Assembly: GCA_015066465.1 (NCBI GenBank)
Contig: SVOI01000006.1
Coordinates: 21,233-85,232, forward strand
Source: Oscillospiraceae bacterium
GTDB lineage: Bacteria; Bacillota; Clostridia; Oscillospirales; Acutalibacteraceae
Direction: 5' to 3'
Length of the DNA stretch: 64,000 nucleotides
Shown one piece after another: positions 1 through 7,710 of this stretch. Positions within the stretch are counted from its first letter, which is position 1, and every line of letters starts with the position of its first letter. The position numbers were made by a program, and so were the translations under genes. The notes under the pieces are model-generated. The model saw nothing but the letters and a program-made list of their open reading frames with translations. It was not told the origin of the DNA and searched no databases.

Positions 1-20
1 TATTTAAAATTCTTTTCATA
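1..20 (-). CDS. 5' end of an unidentified gene running off the left edge
   Basis: On the minus strand an AGGAGG Shine-Dalgarno (plus positions 26-31) is followed after 7-8 bases by an ATG at 20-18 and six codons (MKRILN) before the window ends. It lies directly downstream of the MBOAT gene in the same direction, separated only by the 278 bp repeat insertion, so it is probably the next gene of that operon. In related loci an MBOAT acyltransferase is often followed by an AlgJ/DHHW-type partner, but nothing here allows an identification. Confidence 0.55.
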
Positions 21-33
21 CTGACGCCTCCTA

Positions 34-309
34 AGGTGACGGAAGTCGAACCCCGTACGCCTAAAATTTAAATTTTTCGGCACATTAAGCCGTTTTTTGT
101 CTTGTTATACGATAAGTATGACTGCGCCAAAGAAACACCTTACTGCACCAAAATCTTTACAATTTTAGGTGCATGCAGTTTTGTAAGACTAAAAAATTTT
201 CAGTAACAAGGAAAAACTCGCAGGAATACTGACGTATTTCAAGAGTTTTGATGATGTTAGTGGGAATTTTTGTCTTCCAAAACCGTGCGGTGTTCGGCTC
301 CCGTCACCT
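34..309. mobile_element. MITE-like element copy A (276 bp, TA target duplication)
   Basis: This 276 bp non-coding element matches the reverse complement of 16061-16336 over its full length. It begins AGGTGACGG and ends CGTCACCT, with imperfect terminal inverted repeats of about 25 bp, and is flanked by TA on both sides (32-33 and 310-311). Internal hairpins are visible, including GCACC/GGTGC-type arms and an inverted pair of ATACGTCAGTAT-like segments. The TA duplication and short inverted ends fit a non-autonomous element moved by an IS630/Tc1-mariner-type transposase (inference). No transposase is in the window. Confidence 0.85.
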
Positions 310-1709
310 TAAAATCTAAAATATAAGAACGGATTAAAAGAGCCATCAACTAAATATGCGGTTACTAAAACAAGTAAAGCAATAAGAACAATTGGTTCTA
401 AAATACCAACAAGAGTTTTAACGCCTTTTATCTCAGTTAATCTTGTAGCAATCTTTTTAACGAGTGGTGTAGCACCAACCAAACTTAAAACAAGAATTAT
501 CAAATATTCTTTAAGATAATAAATGAATTCTGTTGATACAAGTGGTACACCCGAAGCACCCAACATTGCTTTAATATAATTAAATGCTTCGCTCATATTT
601 ACAGCATCAAATATAACAAAGCTCATAATTATAAAGAACAATGTATAAACTCTGTTTAATACGTGTGTTTTAGTAACAAATTTACCTACTGGCGTTTTTT
701 CAAATATGAGGAATATAACAAAATATAATCCCCAGATAATGAAATTCCACGCCGCACCGTGCCAGAAGCCTGTTAAAAACCACACAACAAGAATATTGAA
801 AATCCATCTTGTTTTTTTCACTCTGTTGCCACCAAGTGGAATGTAAACGTAGTCTCTAAACCACGAGCCTAAAGAAATATGCCATCTTCTCCAGAATTCA
901 GAAATACTTTTAGAAATGAACGGAAAATTGAAGTTTTCCATAAATTCAAAGCCTAAAATTTTACCAAGACCTATTGCCATATCAGAATAACCTGAAAAGT
1001 CAAAGTAAACTTGTAAACAAAAAGCAACAGCATACAACCAATAAAACAATAAGGATTTATCATCTGAGGCTTTAAAAGTAACACAAAGCTCGCCTAAGGC
1101 GTTTGCAAGAAGAACTTTTTTTGAAAGACCAATTATAAATCTTCTTAAACCTGTACTGATTTTTTCAAAGCCTATTTTTCTTTCTGTTAAAGAGTCAACA
1201 ATGTCGCTATATCTTACAATAGGTCCCGCAATAAGTTGTGGAAACATTGTTATATAGGTTGCGAGGTTTATTAGATTTTTCTGTGCTTTTACAGTACCAC
1301 GATAAACGTCAACTGCATAGCTTAAAATCTGAAAAGTGTAAAAACTGATACCAATTGGAAGTGCAACGTTTAATAAGTTCAACGAAAGTCCCGTTACACT
1401 ATTAAAATTTTCTATAAAGAAATTAGAATATTTAAAGAAGACTAAAAAACCTAAATTAATTATTATATTGATTGTGATTATCAATTTCTTTTTAGATTTT
1501 TCATTTGTAGCCTCAATTAGTAATCCGGAAACGAAACCGATTATAATTGAGGCTACCATCATTATTACATATTTAGGCTCTCCCCAACCATAAAAAACAA
1601 GACTGCTTATAAGAAGAACTGTATTCTTAAGTTTTTGGGGAGCTAAAAAGTAAAGTATCAGTACACTTGGCAGAAAGTAATATAAGAATGGTATGCTCGA
1701 AAAAAGCAT
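309..1709 (-). CDS. MBOAT family O-acyltransferase (AlgI/DltB-like)
   Basis: A 466-residue polytopic membrane protein of the MBOAT family, which transfers acyl groups (usually acetyl) across the membrane to exported polymers. The length is typical of AlgI-like members. Conserved landmarks are PQLIAGPIVRYSDI (about 157-170), EFWRRWHISLGSWFRD (about 271-286), and TGFWHGAAWN with the probable catalytic His317. It is the last complete gene of the minus-strand run that starts with rnf, but is probably an independent function. The stop codon is formed by the target TA plus the first base of the MITE at 34-309. Substrate unknown: an exopolysaccharide or a teichoic-acid-like polymer is plausible. Confidence 0.9.
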   Translation of the reverse strand: MLFSSIPFLYYFLPSVLILYFLAPQKLKNTVLLISSLVFYGWGEPKYVIMMVASIIIGFVSGLLIEATNEKSKKKLIITINIIINLGFLVFFKYSNFFIENFNSVTGLSLNLLNVALPIGISFYTFQILSYAVDVYRGTVKAQKNLINLATYITMFPQLIAGPIVRYSDIVDSLTERKIGFEKISTGLRRFIIGLSKKVLLANALGELCVTFKASDDKSLLFYWLYAVAFCLQVYFDFSGYSDMAIGLGKILGFEFMENFNFPFISKSISEFWRRWHISLGSWFRDYVYIPLGGNRVKKTRWIFNILVVWFLTGFWHGAAWNFIIWGLYFVIFLIFEKTPVGKFVTKTHVLNRVYTLFFIIMSFVIFDAVNMSEAFNYIKAMLGASGVPLVSTEFIYYLKEYLIILVLSLVGATPLVKKIATRLTEIKGVKTLVGILEPIVLIALLVLVTAYLVDGSFNPFLYFRF

Positions 1710-1751
1710 TTTTTAACCCCTATCCAAAGTGTAATATTATTTTAAAAGCGA

Positions 1752-2327
1752 TTATGCAACTGCTTCTTCAGCTACAACAACTGCACTTTCACCCATAACT
1801 GTAGTAAGCTGTGTTTTGAAATAATCAATAGCTTCACCATTACCAATTGCATAAACTACATAGTCGCCACCATTAACATTCACGATAACGATTTTTTCTG
1901 GGAAACCACACATCCATTGTGTTGCTAAAACGCTTTCTTTAAGAGAAGCTGCAAAGCTTTCAGCATCACCAGCACTCTTAAGCTTAAAAGCACCACTTGT
2001 GAATGTATTAGCATTCATAGCGTGAACGAAAGACGCAACTTCATCAACATCTGCTAATAATTCATCATTTGTGTGAAGCATACTGTTAACAACTTCTGTA
2101 TCTGCAAGATTCATTAAACCTGCTTTGCCATCAACTGGTGCGTTGATATCGCCACCAACAGCAAAGAATTTATTTTCTTCTGTGTAAGTGTCAACAACCT
2201 TGTTGATAACGTCTGCTGTGTCTGTAAATTCCATTTTTGCTGCACCATTACCACAACCAACAGCAATAACACCAATTGCAACAACTAAAGCAACTGCAAC
2301 GATTGACATAATAATTTTTTTGTTCAT
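1752..2327 (-). CDS. Secreted lipoprotein, DUF4358-like
   Basis: A 191-residue protein with an N-terminal hydrophobic segment and a lipobox ending at Cys25 (AVGC), so a membrane-anchored extracellular lipoprotein. The mature part (about 35-180) has no enzyme motif that I recognise. Its overall pattern resembles DUF4358 proteins, which in Clostridia are often found beside MBOAT acyltransferases. It lies 42 bp upstream of the MBOAT gene and 20 bp downstream of apbE, so it is probably cotranscribed with both. The family assignment is from memory of the pattern and is moderate at best. Confidence 0.65.
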   Translation of the reverse strand: MNKKIIMSIVAVALVVAIGVIAVGCGNGAAKMEFTDTADVINKVVDTYTEENKFFAVGGDINAPVDGKAGLMNLADTEVVNSMLHTNDELLADVDEVASFVHAMNANTFTSGAFKLKSAGDAESFAASLKESVLATQWMCGFPEKIVIVNVNGGDYVVYAIGNGEAIDYFKTQLTTVMGESAVVVAEEAVA

Positions 2328-2347
2328 TAAAAAAACTCCTTTGTTTT

Positions 2348-3430
2348 TTATTTATTTTCATACTCGAAAGTATAATTTTTAAATCCATCTGTGTATATCT
2401 GTTCGCCGTCTGTCTTCACCCACATTACTTCAACGTTTTCTAAAGACTCAACTATCTTTTTACCATCTTCAATACTCATTAAGAAAAGAGAGGTTGAAAG
2501 AGCATCACCGAGCCCTGAATCTTTTGTTAAAACTGAAACAGATAAATACTTATTTCCGGGTAATAACGTTTCAGGGTCAATTATATGATGATAGTTTTTG
2601 CCGTTCACTTCATAGAAACGTTGGTAACAACCACTTGTTACAAGTGACATATCTGATAATTTAAGATATTCAATATGTGGGGCTTCTTCTTGTTTTTCAA
2701 TATCTGGATTTTCTATACCGACTTTCCACGGCTCATTGTTTTTGCCCATACCGATAGTACGAACATTACCACCGATATTAAGAAGAAAATCACTGACACC
2801 TTTATTTATTAAATATTCTGCTATTCTTTCTACTGCATAGCCTTTGGCTATTGCACCAACGTCAAGTATCATTTCTGGGTCAGAAAGAAAAACAGTATTA
2901 TTTTCTTCGTCAATTTCAAGATTATTTATATCTGTATGCTTCATTGCTTCTTTCAACAAATTCTGAGGTGGCAATTCTGCATTAGCTGGGTCAGAAAGCC
3001 CTAAATTGCGATATTTATGCCATATTGAGAGCACACTACCCATAGCAACGTTAATTTTACCATTTGTCAGTGTATACATCTCTTTAGAATAAAGCAACAA
3101 ATCAATTATTTTTTCATCTACTTTTACAACATTATGTTTTCCATCAATAAGTTCATTTATAACACAAATGTTATTCATTCCCTCATATCTGAAATAAATA
3201 TTATAAAGCTTATGATAATTATTAAGTTCTGTTTTTATTTCTTCACAAATGCTTTTGAACTCTTCTTCTGTTTCGGTATAACCCGTAATTGTTGTTACAG
3301 TATCAAAATAATCAAAATAGTATTCTGAAAACTTTTGTTTTTCCTTTACAGTATTACAAGAAGTAAAGAAAGAAAGTTGTGAAGCAAGTAATATTACACT
3401 CAAAAATATTGAAAACGATTTTCTCTTCAT
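2348..3430 (-). CDS. apbE: FAD:protein FMN transferase, lipoprotein
   Basis: A 360-residue ApbE-family lipoprotein (lipobox Cys25) that attaches FMN from FAD through a phosphodiester bond to Thr/Ser of exported or membrane flavoproteins. Visible signatures are ILDVGAIAKGYAVERI (Asp190), FLLNIGGNVRTIG (216-227), HHIIDPETLLPG (281-292) and the metal-site segment DALSTSLF (309-316). Substrates encoded next door are RnfG and RnfD, and probably the repeat lipoprotein immediately upstream. In Listeria the equivalent enzyme (FmnB) works on the extracellular carrier PplA. A terminator-like hairpin at 3441-3471 lies just before its start, so it may be expressed below the upstream gene. Confidence 0.93.
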   Translation of the reverse strand: MKRKSFSIFLSVILLASQLSFFTSCNTVKEKQKFSEYYFDYFDTVTTITGYTETEEEFKSICEEIKTELNNYHKLYNIYFRYEGMNNICVINELIDGKHNVVKVDEKIIDLLLYSKEMYTLTNGKINVAMGSVLSIWHKYRNLGLSDPANAELPPQNLLKEAMKHTDINNLEIDEENNTVFLSDPEMILDVGAIAKGYAVERIAEYLINKGVSDFLLNIGGNVRTIGMGKNNEPWKVGIENPDIEKQEEAPHIEYLKLSDMSLVTSGCYQRFYEVNGKNYHHIIDPETLLPGNKYLSVSVLTKDSGLGDALSTSLFLMSIEDGKKIVESLENVEVMWVKTDGEQIYTDGFKNYTFEYENK

Positions 3431-3440
3431 ATTTAAAAAT

Positions 3441-3471
3441 AAGGGATGTTGCTATGAAACAACATCCCCTT
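3441..3471 (-). terminator. Hairpin between the repeat lipoprotein gene and apbE
   Basis: Arms AAGGGATGTTG and CAACATCCCCTT are separated by about eight bases. Read on the minus strand, the hairpin is followed by a short T-rich run directly before the apbE start at 3430. It looks like a rho-independent terminator or attenuator that lowers transcription into apbE. Confidence 0.65.
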
Positions 3472-3489
3472 AAAATTAGTTGTTTTAAC

Positions 3490-4545
3490 TTATTTTGTTG
3501 CAGCTGTAGCAGCCTTAATCATATCACCGATAGCCATTGTGCAACCAGCTGTTGCAAGGTCACCTGTTGCATAACCATCTTCAGCAGCAAGACCAGCGAA
3601 GTCAGCTGATGTTTTACCAACAAGAGCAGCATCAAAAGCAGCTGCTTGTTCGTTCCATTCTTTTACAGCACCTTCTGTACCATCGTGTTTTGCACCGTAT
3701 GCAGCCATACCATAGTCTGTACCAAGTTCAAGCTTTGTTTTGATTTCTGCTGTAGCGTCAAGAGTTGATTTACCAACAACATCAAATGGCATTTTACCCT
3801 GTACACAGTCTGTCTTAGCAACTACAACTTTACCGTCTGCATCTGTAACAACAGCAGCAATTGTTGTATCAATCTGAGCAAGACCAGCTTTTTCTTCTGT
3901 AGCATCTGCACTTGAATGTGAGTTAGCAGCTACAAGAGCAACTGAAAGTTTATTTTCAGCAGTAGCTTTTGAATCTGCAGCTGAGCTAACAGCCTTTTCA
4001 AGAGCTGAAACGAAATCATTAACATTAATTGTGCAACCTGCTGTTGCAAGGTCGCCCTGAGCATAACCGTCTTCAGCCATTAAAGCTTTAACTTCTGCAA
4101 CTGTTTTACCTTTTGCAGTAGCCATAAATACATCAGCTTGTTCGTTCCATTCTAATGCTTTGCCTTCTGAACCGTCGTGTTTCTTACCGTATGCAGCCAT
4201 ACCGTAATCTGTGCCTTTTTCATACTTTGTTCTTAAATCTTCAACTGCAATGTTTTTACCAGCTGAAGTCCAAGCAGTTTTGATTTGTGCTGTATCAAGG
4301 TCGATAGCAGCAATTTTGCCTTCAGCATCAAGAAGAACTGCAACTGCAGTTGTATTAAATTCGCCTGCGCCGTTTGTTTCGCCATCAGCATCTTTTGCTT
4401 CGCCGTAGCTTGAAACAACACCTAAACCGAATTTGAGTGTAGCAGCATCGCCGCCTGTAGGTTCTTTGTCACCTGAGCAACCAACTAAAGCTGCAACTGA
4501 TAATACCATTACTAATACAAGTGCAAGACTGAGAATCTTTTTCAT
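3490..4545 (-). CDS. Two-repeat FMN-binding-like lipoprotein, candidate extracellular flavoprotein
   Basis: A 351-residue lipoprotein (lipobox VGC, Cys23) with two tandem repeats of about 150 residues (about 36-186 and 199-347). Each repeat contains a V/AVVxDADGK-type strand, then TDYGMAAYG, WNEQA, and a closing DGYAxGDLATAGCT motif. The AGCT cores (Thr172 and Thr336) resemble the SGAT flavinylation site of RnfG and the AGAT of the neighbouring RnfD. With apbE next to it, two covalently bound FMNs are plausible, as in PplA. The start chosen is the ATG at 4545, preceded by AAAGGAG at 9 bases; an upstream in-frame ATG lacks this. That it carries electrons is inference. Confidence 0.75.
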   Translation of the reverse strand: MKKILSLALVLVMVLSVAALVGCSGDKEPTGGDAATLKFGLGVVSSYGEAKDADGETNGAGEFNTTAVAVLLDAEGKIAAIDLDTAQIKTAWTSAGKNIAVEDLRTKYEKGTDYGMAAYGKKHDGSEGKALEWNEQADVFMATAKGKTVAEVKALMAEDGYAQGDLATAGCTINVNDFVSALEKAVSSAADSKATAENKLSVALVAANSHSSADATEEKAGLAQIDTTIAAVVTDADGKVVVAKTDCVQGKMPFDVVGKSTLDATAEIKTKLELGTDYGMAAYGAKHDGTEGAVKEWNEQAAAFDAALVGKTSADFAGLAAEDGYATGDLATAGCTMAIGDMIKAATAATK

Positions 4546-4678
4546 TTTAATCTTCTCCTTTAACATTTAATTTTTCTTGCATATAGAGTTTTCACTCTAA
4601 AACTGATTATTACAGATTTCCAACAGTTTGTCAATACTATTGTTAAAAAATAAACAATATTTTAAAATTTAGAAAAAA

Positions 4679-5179
4679 CTATACAACTTTTTCCAATTTT
4701 TTTACAAGTATTGAACTGATAATTCCAATAACTACACCAGCAATTGTGCCAGTAATTGAAAGAACTATCATATAATACCCTATTTGTATTGTATCAAACA
4801 GGAAAATTGCAACCAAAATCTGACCGAGATTATGAGAGATACCGCCTATTATACTTACACCGACAATTGAAAAAAGATTTATCTTTTTAAATAAAGTCAT
4901 TAAAGCAAGGCTTAAAACCGCACCTGCTACGCTGTAAGCCAACGTCATAACGTTACCAAAGAGCAATGCCACAATAAATACCCTTATAAGCGAAACTGTT
5001 ACTGCCTCTTTTAAACCGAACTTATAAAGCACGAAAATTATTATAATATTCGGAAGCCCCATTTTTATTCCTGGAACTGCAGTAGATATTGGTGGTAGCA
5101 TTACTTCTAAATAAGAAAGAACCAATGCCACAGAAGTCAAAACACCTAAAAGTGCTATTCGTCTGGTTTTGTTTCTCAT
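4679..5179 (-). CDS. Gx transporter family membrane protein (EetB-like)
   Basis: A 166-residue polytopic membrane protein with about five hydrophobic segments, resembling the Gx-transporter family (formerly called heptaprenyl diphosphate synthase component I) with an ECF S-component-like fold. In Listeria and lactobacilli a protein of this family (EetB) sits in the flavin-based extracellular electron-transfer locus beside a NusG-II protein (EetA). The same pair occurs here directly after rnfB, 22 bp from the NusG-II gene. Its biochemical role is not established; a link between the quinone or Rnf pool and flavinylated surface proteins is inference. Confidence 0.8.
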   Translation of the reverse strand: MRNKTRRIALLGVLTSVALVLSYLEVMLPPISTAVPGIKMGLPNIIIIFVLYKFGLKEAVTVSLIRVFIVALLFGNVMTLAYSVAGAVLSLALMTLFKKINLFSIVGVSIIGGISHNLGQILVAIFLFDTIQIGYYMIVLSITGTIAGVVIGIISSILVKKLEKVV

Positions 5180-5201
5180 AAAATCTCGTTTCTGTTACAA
5201 A

Positions 5202-5582
5202 TTAAACAACTGCATCTAATTCATCAGTAGCTTCATCTGCAACAATTTCTATTACAACCTTGTGTGGAAGACACACGATTGTTTCACCTTTATATGAAAT
5301 CTTGCTATGACCTTCACATATTTTATCAGGACAATTAGCATCTTTCATAAAAGCTTTGTTATCTTCAATAACCAGAGTATTTCTGCCGTTATCCCCTGTT
5401 TCAATAACTACTTCTGTATTTACAGAAAGCGGATAACGTTCAGTTTCTTTACCATCAATTTTAATAACAGCAAATGAACCCTCGGTTTTAAAGATATTAA
5501 GTAAAAGTAATCCCACTGCCGCTACCGCAATAACGATAACGGCAAGGATTATATCATTTTTAAATTTTTTCTTATTATTCAT
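5202..5582 (-). CDS. NusG domain II-containing membrane protein (EetA-like)
   Basis: About 126 residues: one N-terminal membrane helix (IILAVIVIAVAAVGLLLLN), then an extracytoplasmic NusG-II domain with the family signature ANCPDKICxxHxKI followed by GETIVCLPHKVVIEI. The paired cysteines in CPDKIC and VCLP are conserved in this family. The start chosen is the ATG at 5582, one base after the rnfB stop, consistent with translational coupling. An earlier ATG at 5612 would overlap rnfB. The pairing with the Gx-transporter and apbE matches flavin-based electron-transfer loci. Confidence 0.85.
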   Translation of the reverse strand: MNNKKKFKNDIILAVIVIAVAAVGLLLLNIFKTEGSFAVIKIDGKETERYPLSVNTEVVIETGDNGRNTLVIEDNKAFMKDANCPDKICEGHSKISYKGETIVCLPHKVVIEIVADEATDELDAVV

Positions 5583-5583
5583 A

Positions 5584-6402
5584 TTAACCAATCTTATTAT
5601 TTCTAAAATCAATTGGTTTTAAACACTTTGTAGGACAATTTTCTTCGCACAAACGACAACCAGTACATTTATCGTAATCAATTCTTGCAAGGTTATCAAT
5701 AACTGTAATTGCTTTTTCAGGACAGTTAAGCTCACACTTTTTACATCCGATACAAGCATTTTTACAATTTGTACGAGCAAGAGCACCCTTCTGAACGTTA
5801 CTACACATAACCGCAGTTTTTGATTCTTTTGGAAGAAGTTTAATTATGTGTTTAGGGCAAGTACCTACACATTTACCACAACCAACACATTCTCTTGGGT
5901 CAACATGAGCAAGTCCGTCGTGAACACAGATTGCGTTAACCGGACAAACAGTAGCACAGTCGCCACAACCTACACAGCTATATGCACAGTCAAAAGGACC
6001 ACCGTAAACCATAGCAGCTGCTTTACAAGATTTGATACCATCATAAATTGCATTTGATTTAGCTGCTTCGCAGTCACCACCGCAAGCAACAAAAGCAACT
6101 TTTGGCTCGAGCTCCTGAATTTTAACACCTAAAATAATTGAAAGCTGTGCTGCAGTTGAAGAACCACCAGGGATACAGAGATTTGGCTCTGCTTCGCCCT
6201 TTGCTACTGCTTCAGCGTAGCCGTCACAACCTGTGTAGCCACAAGCACCGCAGTTGGCACCAGGAAGCGCTTCACGGACGAGCTTAACTTTTTCATCTTC
6301 GTCAACTGCAAAGAACTTTGATGCGAGTGCCAAAACGATACCCAAAACAAGACCTACACAAGCAACAACGCCTAAAGCCATTAAAATCGGCATTATATCC
6401 AT
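5584..6402 (-). CDS. rnfB: Rnf complex subunit B, multi-cluster ferredoxin
   Basis: 272 residues. RnfB accepts electrons from reduced ferredoxin and passes them to the membrane subunits of the Rnf ferredoxin:NAD+ oxidoreductase. An N-terminal membrane helix is followed by the 4Fe-4S motif GANCGACGYTGCDGY (about 49-63). Two ferredoxin-like regions then each carry paired CxxCxxCxxxCP motifs (CVGCGDCATVCP with CVGCGKCVGTCP, and CIGCKKCELNCP with CTGCRLCEENCP). This arrangement is normal for clostridial RnfB. The gene is last of the canonical rnfCDGEAB order and 15 bp after rnfA. Confidence 0.97.
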   Translation of the reverse strand: MDIMPILMALGVVACVGLVLGIVLALASKFFAVDEDEKVKLVREALPGANCGACGYTGCDGYAEAVAKGEAEPNLCIPGGSSTAAQLSIILGVKIQELEPKVAFVACGGDCEAAKSNAIYDGIKSCKAAAMVYGGPFDCAYSCVGCGDCATVCPVNAICVHDGLAHVDPRECVGCGKCVGTCPKHIIKLLPKESKTAVMCSNVQKGALARTNCKNACIGCKKCELNCPEKAITVIDNLARIDYDKCTGCRLCEENCPTKCLKPIDFRNNKIG

Positions 6403-6417
6403 TTTACACTCACCACC

Positions 6418-7011
6418 TTATTTGAATAAATTTTCAACAATGCCTTCAAAACCAAAGAAAGCAAGTGACACGAATGAAGCTGCGATTAACGTTGCAGGAA
6501 GTCCTTTGAAATGCTCAGGAATATCGCTTTCATCAATTCTGGAACGAACGCCAGAGAAGAGAACCATTGCAAGCATAAAACCAAGGCCGCAACCTAATGC
6601 ACTTACCATTGATTCAAGGAAATTGAAACCATCTTTAATATTATTGATAGTAACACCTAAAACCGCACAGTTTGTTGTTATAAGTGGTAAATAAACACCA
6701 AGGCTCTTATGAAGTGCCGGAATGAACTTCTTTAAGAAGATTTCAACAAACTGAACCAATGAAGCAATAACTAAAATGAAAACTATAGTCTGTAAATAAC
6801 CAAGATTTAAGTTATTGAGAACAAAATTCTGAATTGGCCAGGTAACTGCAGTTGCAAGTAACATAACAAATGTAACTGCAACACCCATACCGACTGCCTG
6901 ATTAAGCTTTTTAGAAACACCTAAGAATGGGCAAATACCAAGGAACTGTCTTAAAACATAGTTATTAACTAATACTGCTGATAACAATATAACTATTAAT
7001 GTTTTAAACAT
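6418..7011 (-). CDS. rnfA: Rnf complex subunit A
   Basis: A 197-residue integral membrane protein with about six helices, homologous to NqrE and to RnfE. It has the two conserved cysteine sites of the RnfA/RnfE pair, LGICPFLGVS near the N terminus and TTNCAVLGV in the middle. These are known to bind an intramembrane [2Fe-2S] cluster between the two subunits. It starts 2 bp after the rnfE stop. Length and motifs are standard. Confidence 0.97.
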   Translation of the reverse strand: MFKTLIVILLSAVLVNNYVLRQFLGICPFLGVSKKLNQAVGMGVAVTFVMLLATAVTWPIQNFVLNNLNLGYLQTIVFILVIASLVQFVEIFLKKFIPALHKSLGVYLPLITTNCAVLGVTINNIKDGFNFLESMVSALGCGLGFMLAMVLFSGVRSRIDESDIPEHFKGLPATLIAASFVSLAFFGFEGIVENLFK

Positions 7012-7013
7012 AA

Positions 7014-7706
7014 TTATTCACCCTCCTTAACTTCATTTGCTTTACAACCGCCGTTACAAACACCAGCAGATGGGCAACCAGCACAGTTAAACTCTTTTTT
7101 CTTTATTGCTTTGCCTTTTGTAATTACGTTTACAAATGCAATTAAAAGACCATAAACCATCAAGCCACCAGGAGCTTTAACAAGGAATTCAATTTTGTGG
7201 TCAATCATAAATGGAATTTCGATACCAGCAAATGTACCTGCACCTAAAACTTCACGAACAACTGCCATAAGGAAAAGTGCCAAAGTAAAGCCAAGGCCCA
7301 TACCAATACCATCTAAAATTGACTTACCAACTGTATTTTTACCAGCAAACATCTCTGCTCGACCTAAAATGATACAGTTTACTGTAATGAGAGCCAAGAA
7401 AACGCCAAGACTCTTATAAAGCTCTGGTAAATAGGCATGAATAAACATTTCTACCAACGTAACGAAGCCTGCAATAACTACTATATAGCAAGGAATACGA
7501 ACTGCATCCGGAATAACCTTACGAAGTAAAGATATAACCGCATTTGAACAGATTAAAACTGCAGTTGCTGCAAGACCCATACCCACAGCACTTGTTACTG
7601 AGTTTGACATAGCAAGTGTTGGGCAAGTACCAAGAATAAGAACGAATACAGGATTTTCTTTGAGAAGGCCTGTAATTAAGATTTTCCAGTAATTAGTCTT
7701 TTTCAT
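7014..7706 (-). CDS. rnfE: Rnf complex subunit E with Cys-rich tail
   Basis: A 230-residue membrane subunit of Rnf and partner of RnfA around the intramembrane [2Fe-2S] cluster. The cysteine sites are LGTCPTLAMS and TVNCIILGR. After the last helix there is a hydrophilic tail with CAGCPSAGVCNGGC, four cysteines in 14 residues, which could bind a metal or a further cluster. Short Cys tails occur in some clostridial RnfE, but I cannot say how common this spacing is. The gene is 4 bp downstream of rnfG. Confidence 0.97.
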   Translation of the reverse strand: MKKTNYWKILITGLLKENPVFVLILGTCPTLAMSNSVTSAVGMGLAATAVLICSNAVISLLRKVIPDAVRIPCYIVVIAGFVTLVEMFIHAYLPELYKSLGVFLALITVNCIILGRAEMFAGKNTVGKSILDGIGMGLGFTLALFLMAVVREVLGAGTFAGIEIPFMIDHKIEFLVKAPGGLMVYGLLIAFVNVITKGKAIKKKEFNCAGCPSAGVCNGGCKANEVKEGE

Positions 7707-7710
7707 AATT

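Noticed and set aside
3537..4408. Plus-strand frames and DNA repeats antisense to the repeat lipoprotein
   Set aside because: They are mirror effects of the duplicated protein domains on the minus strand.
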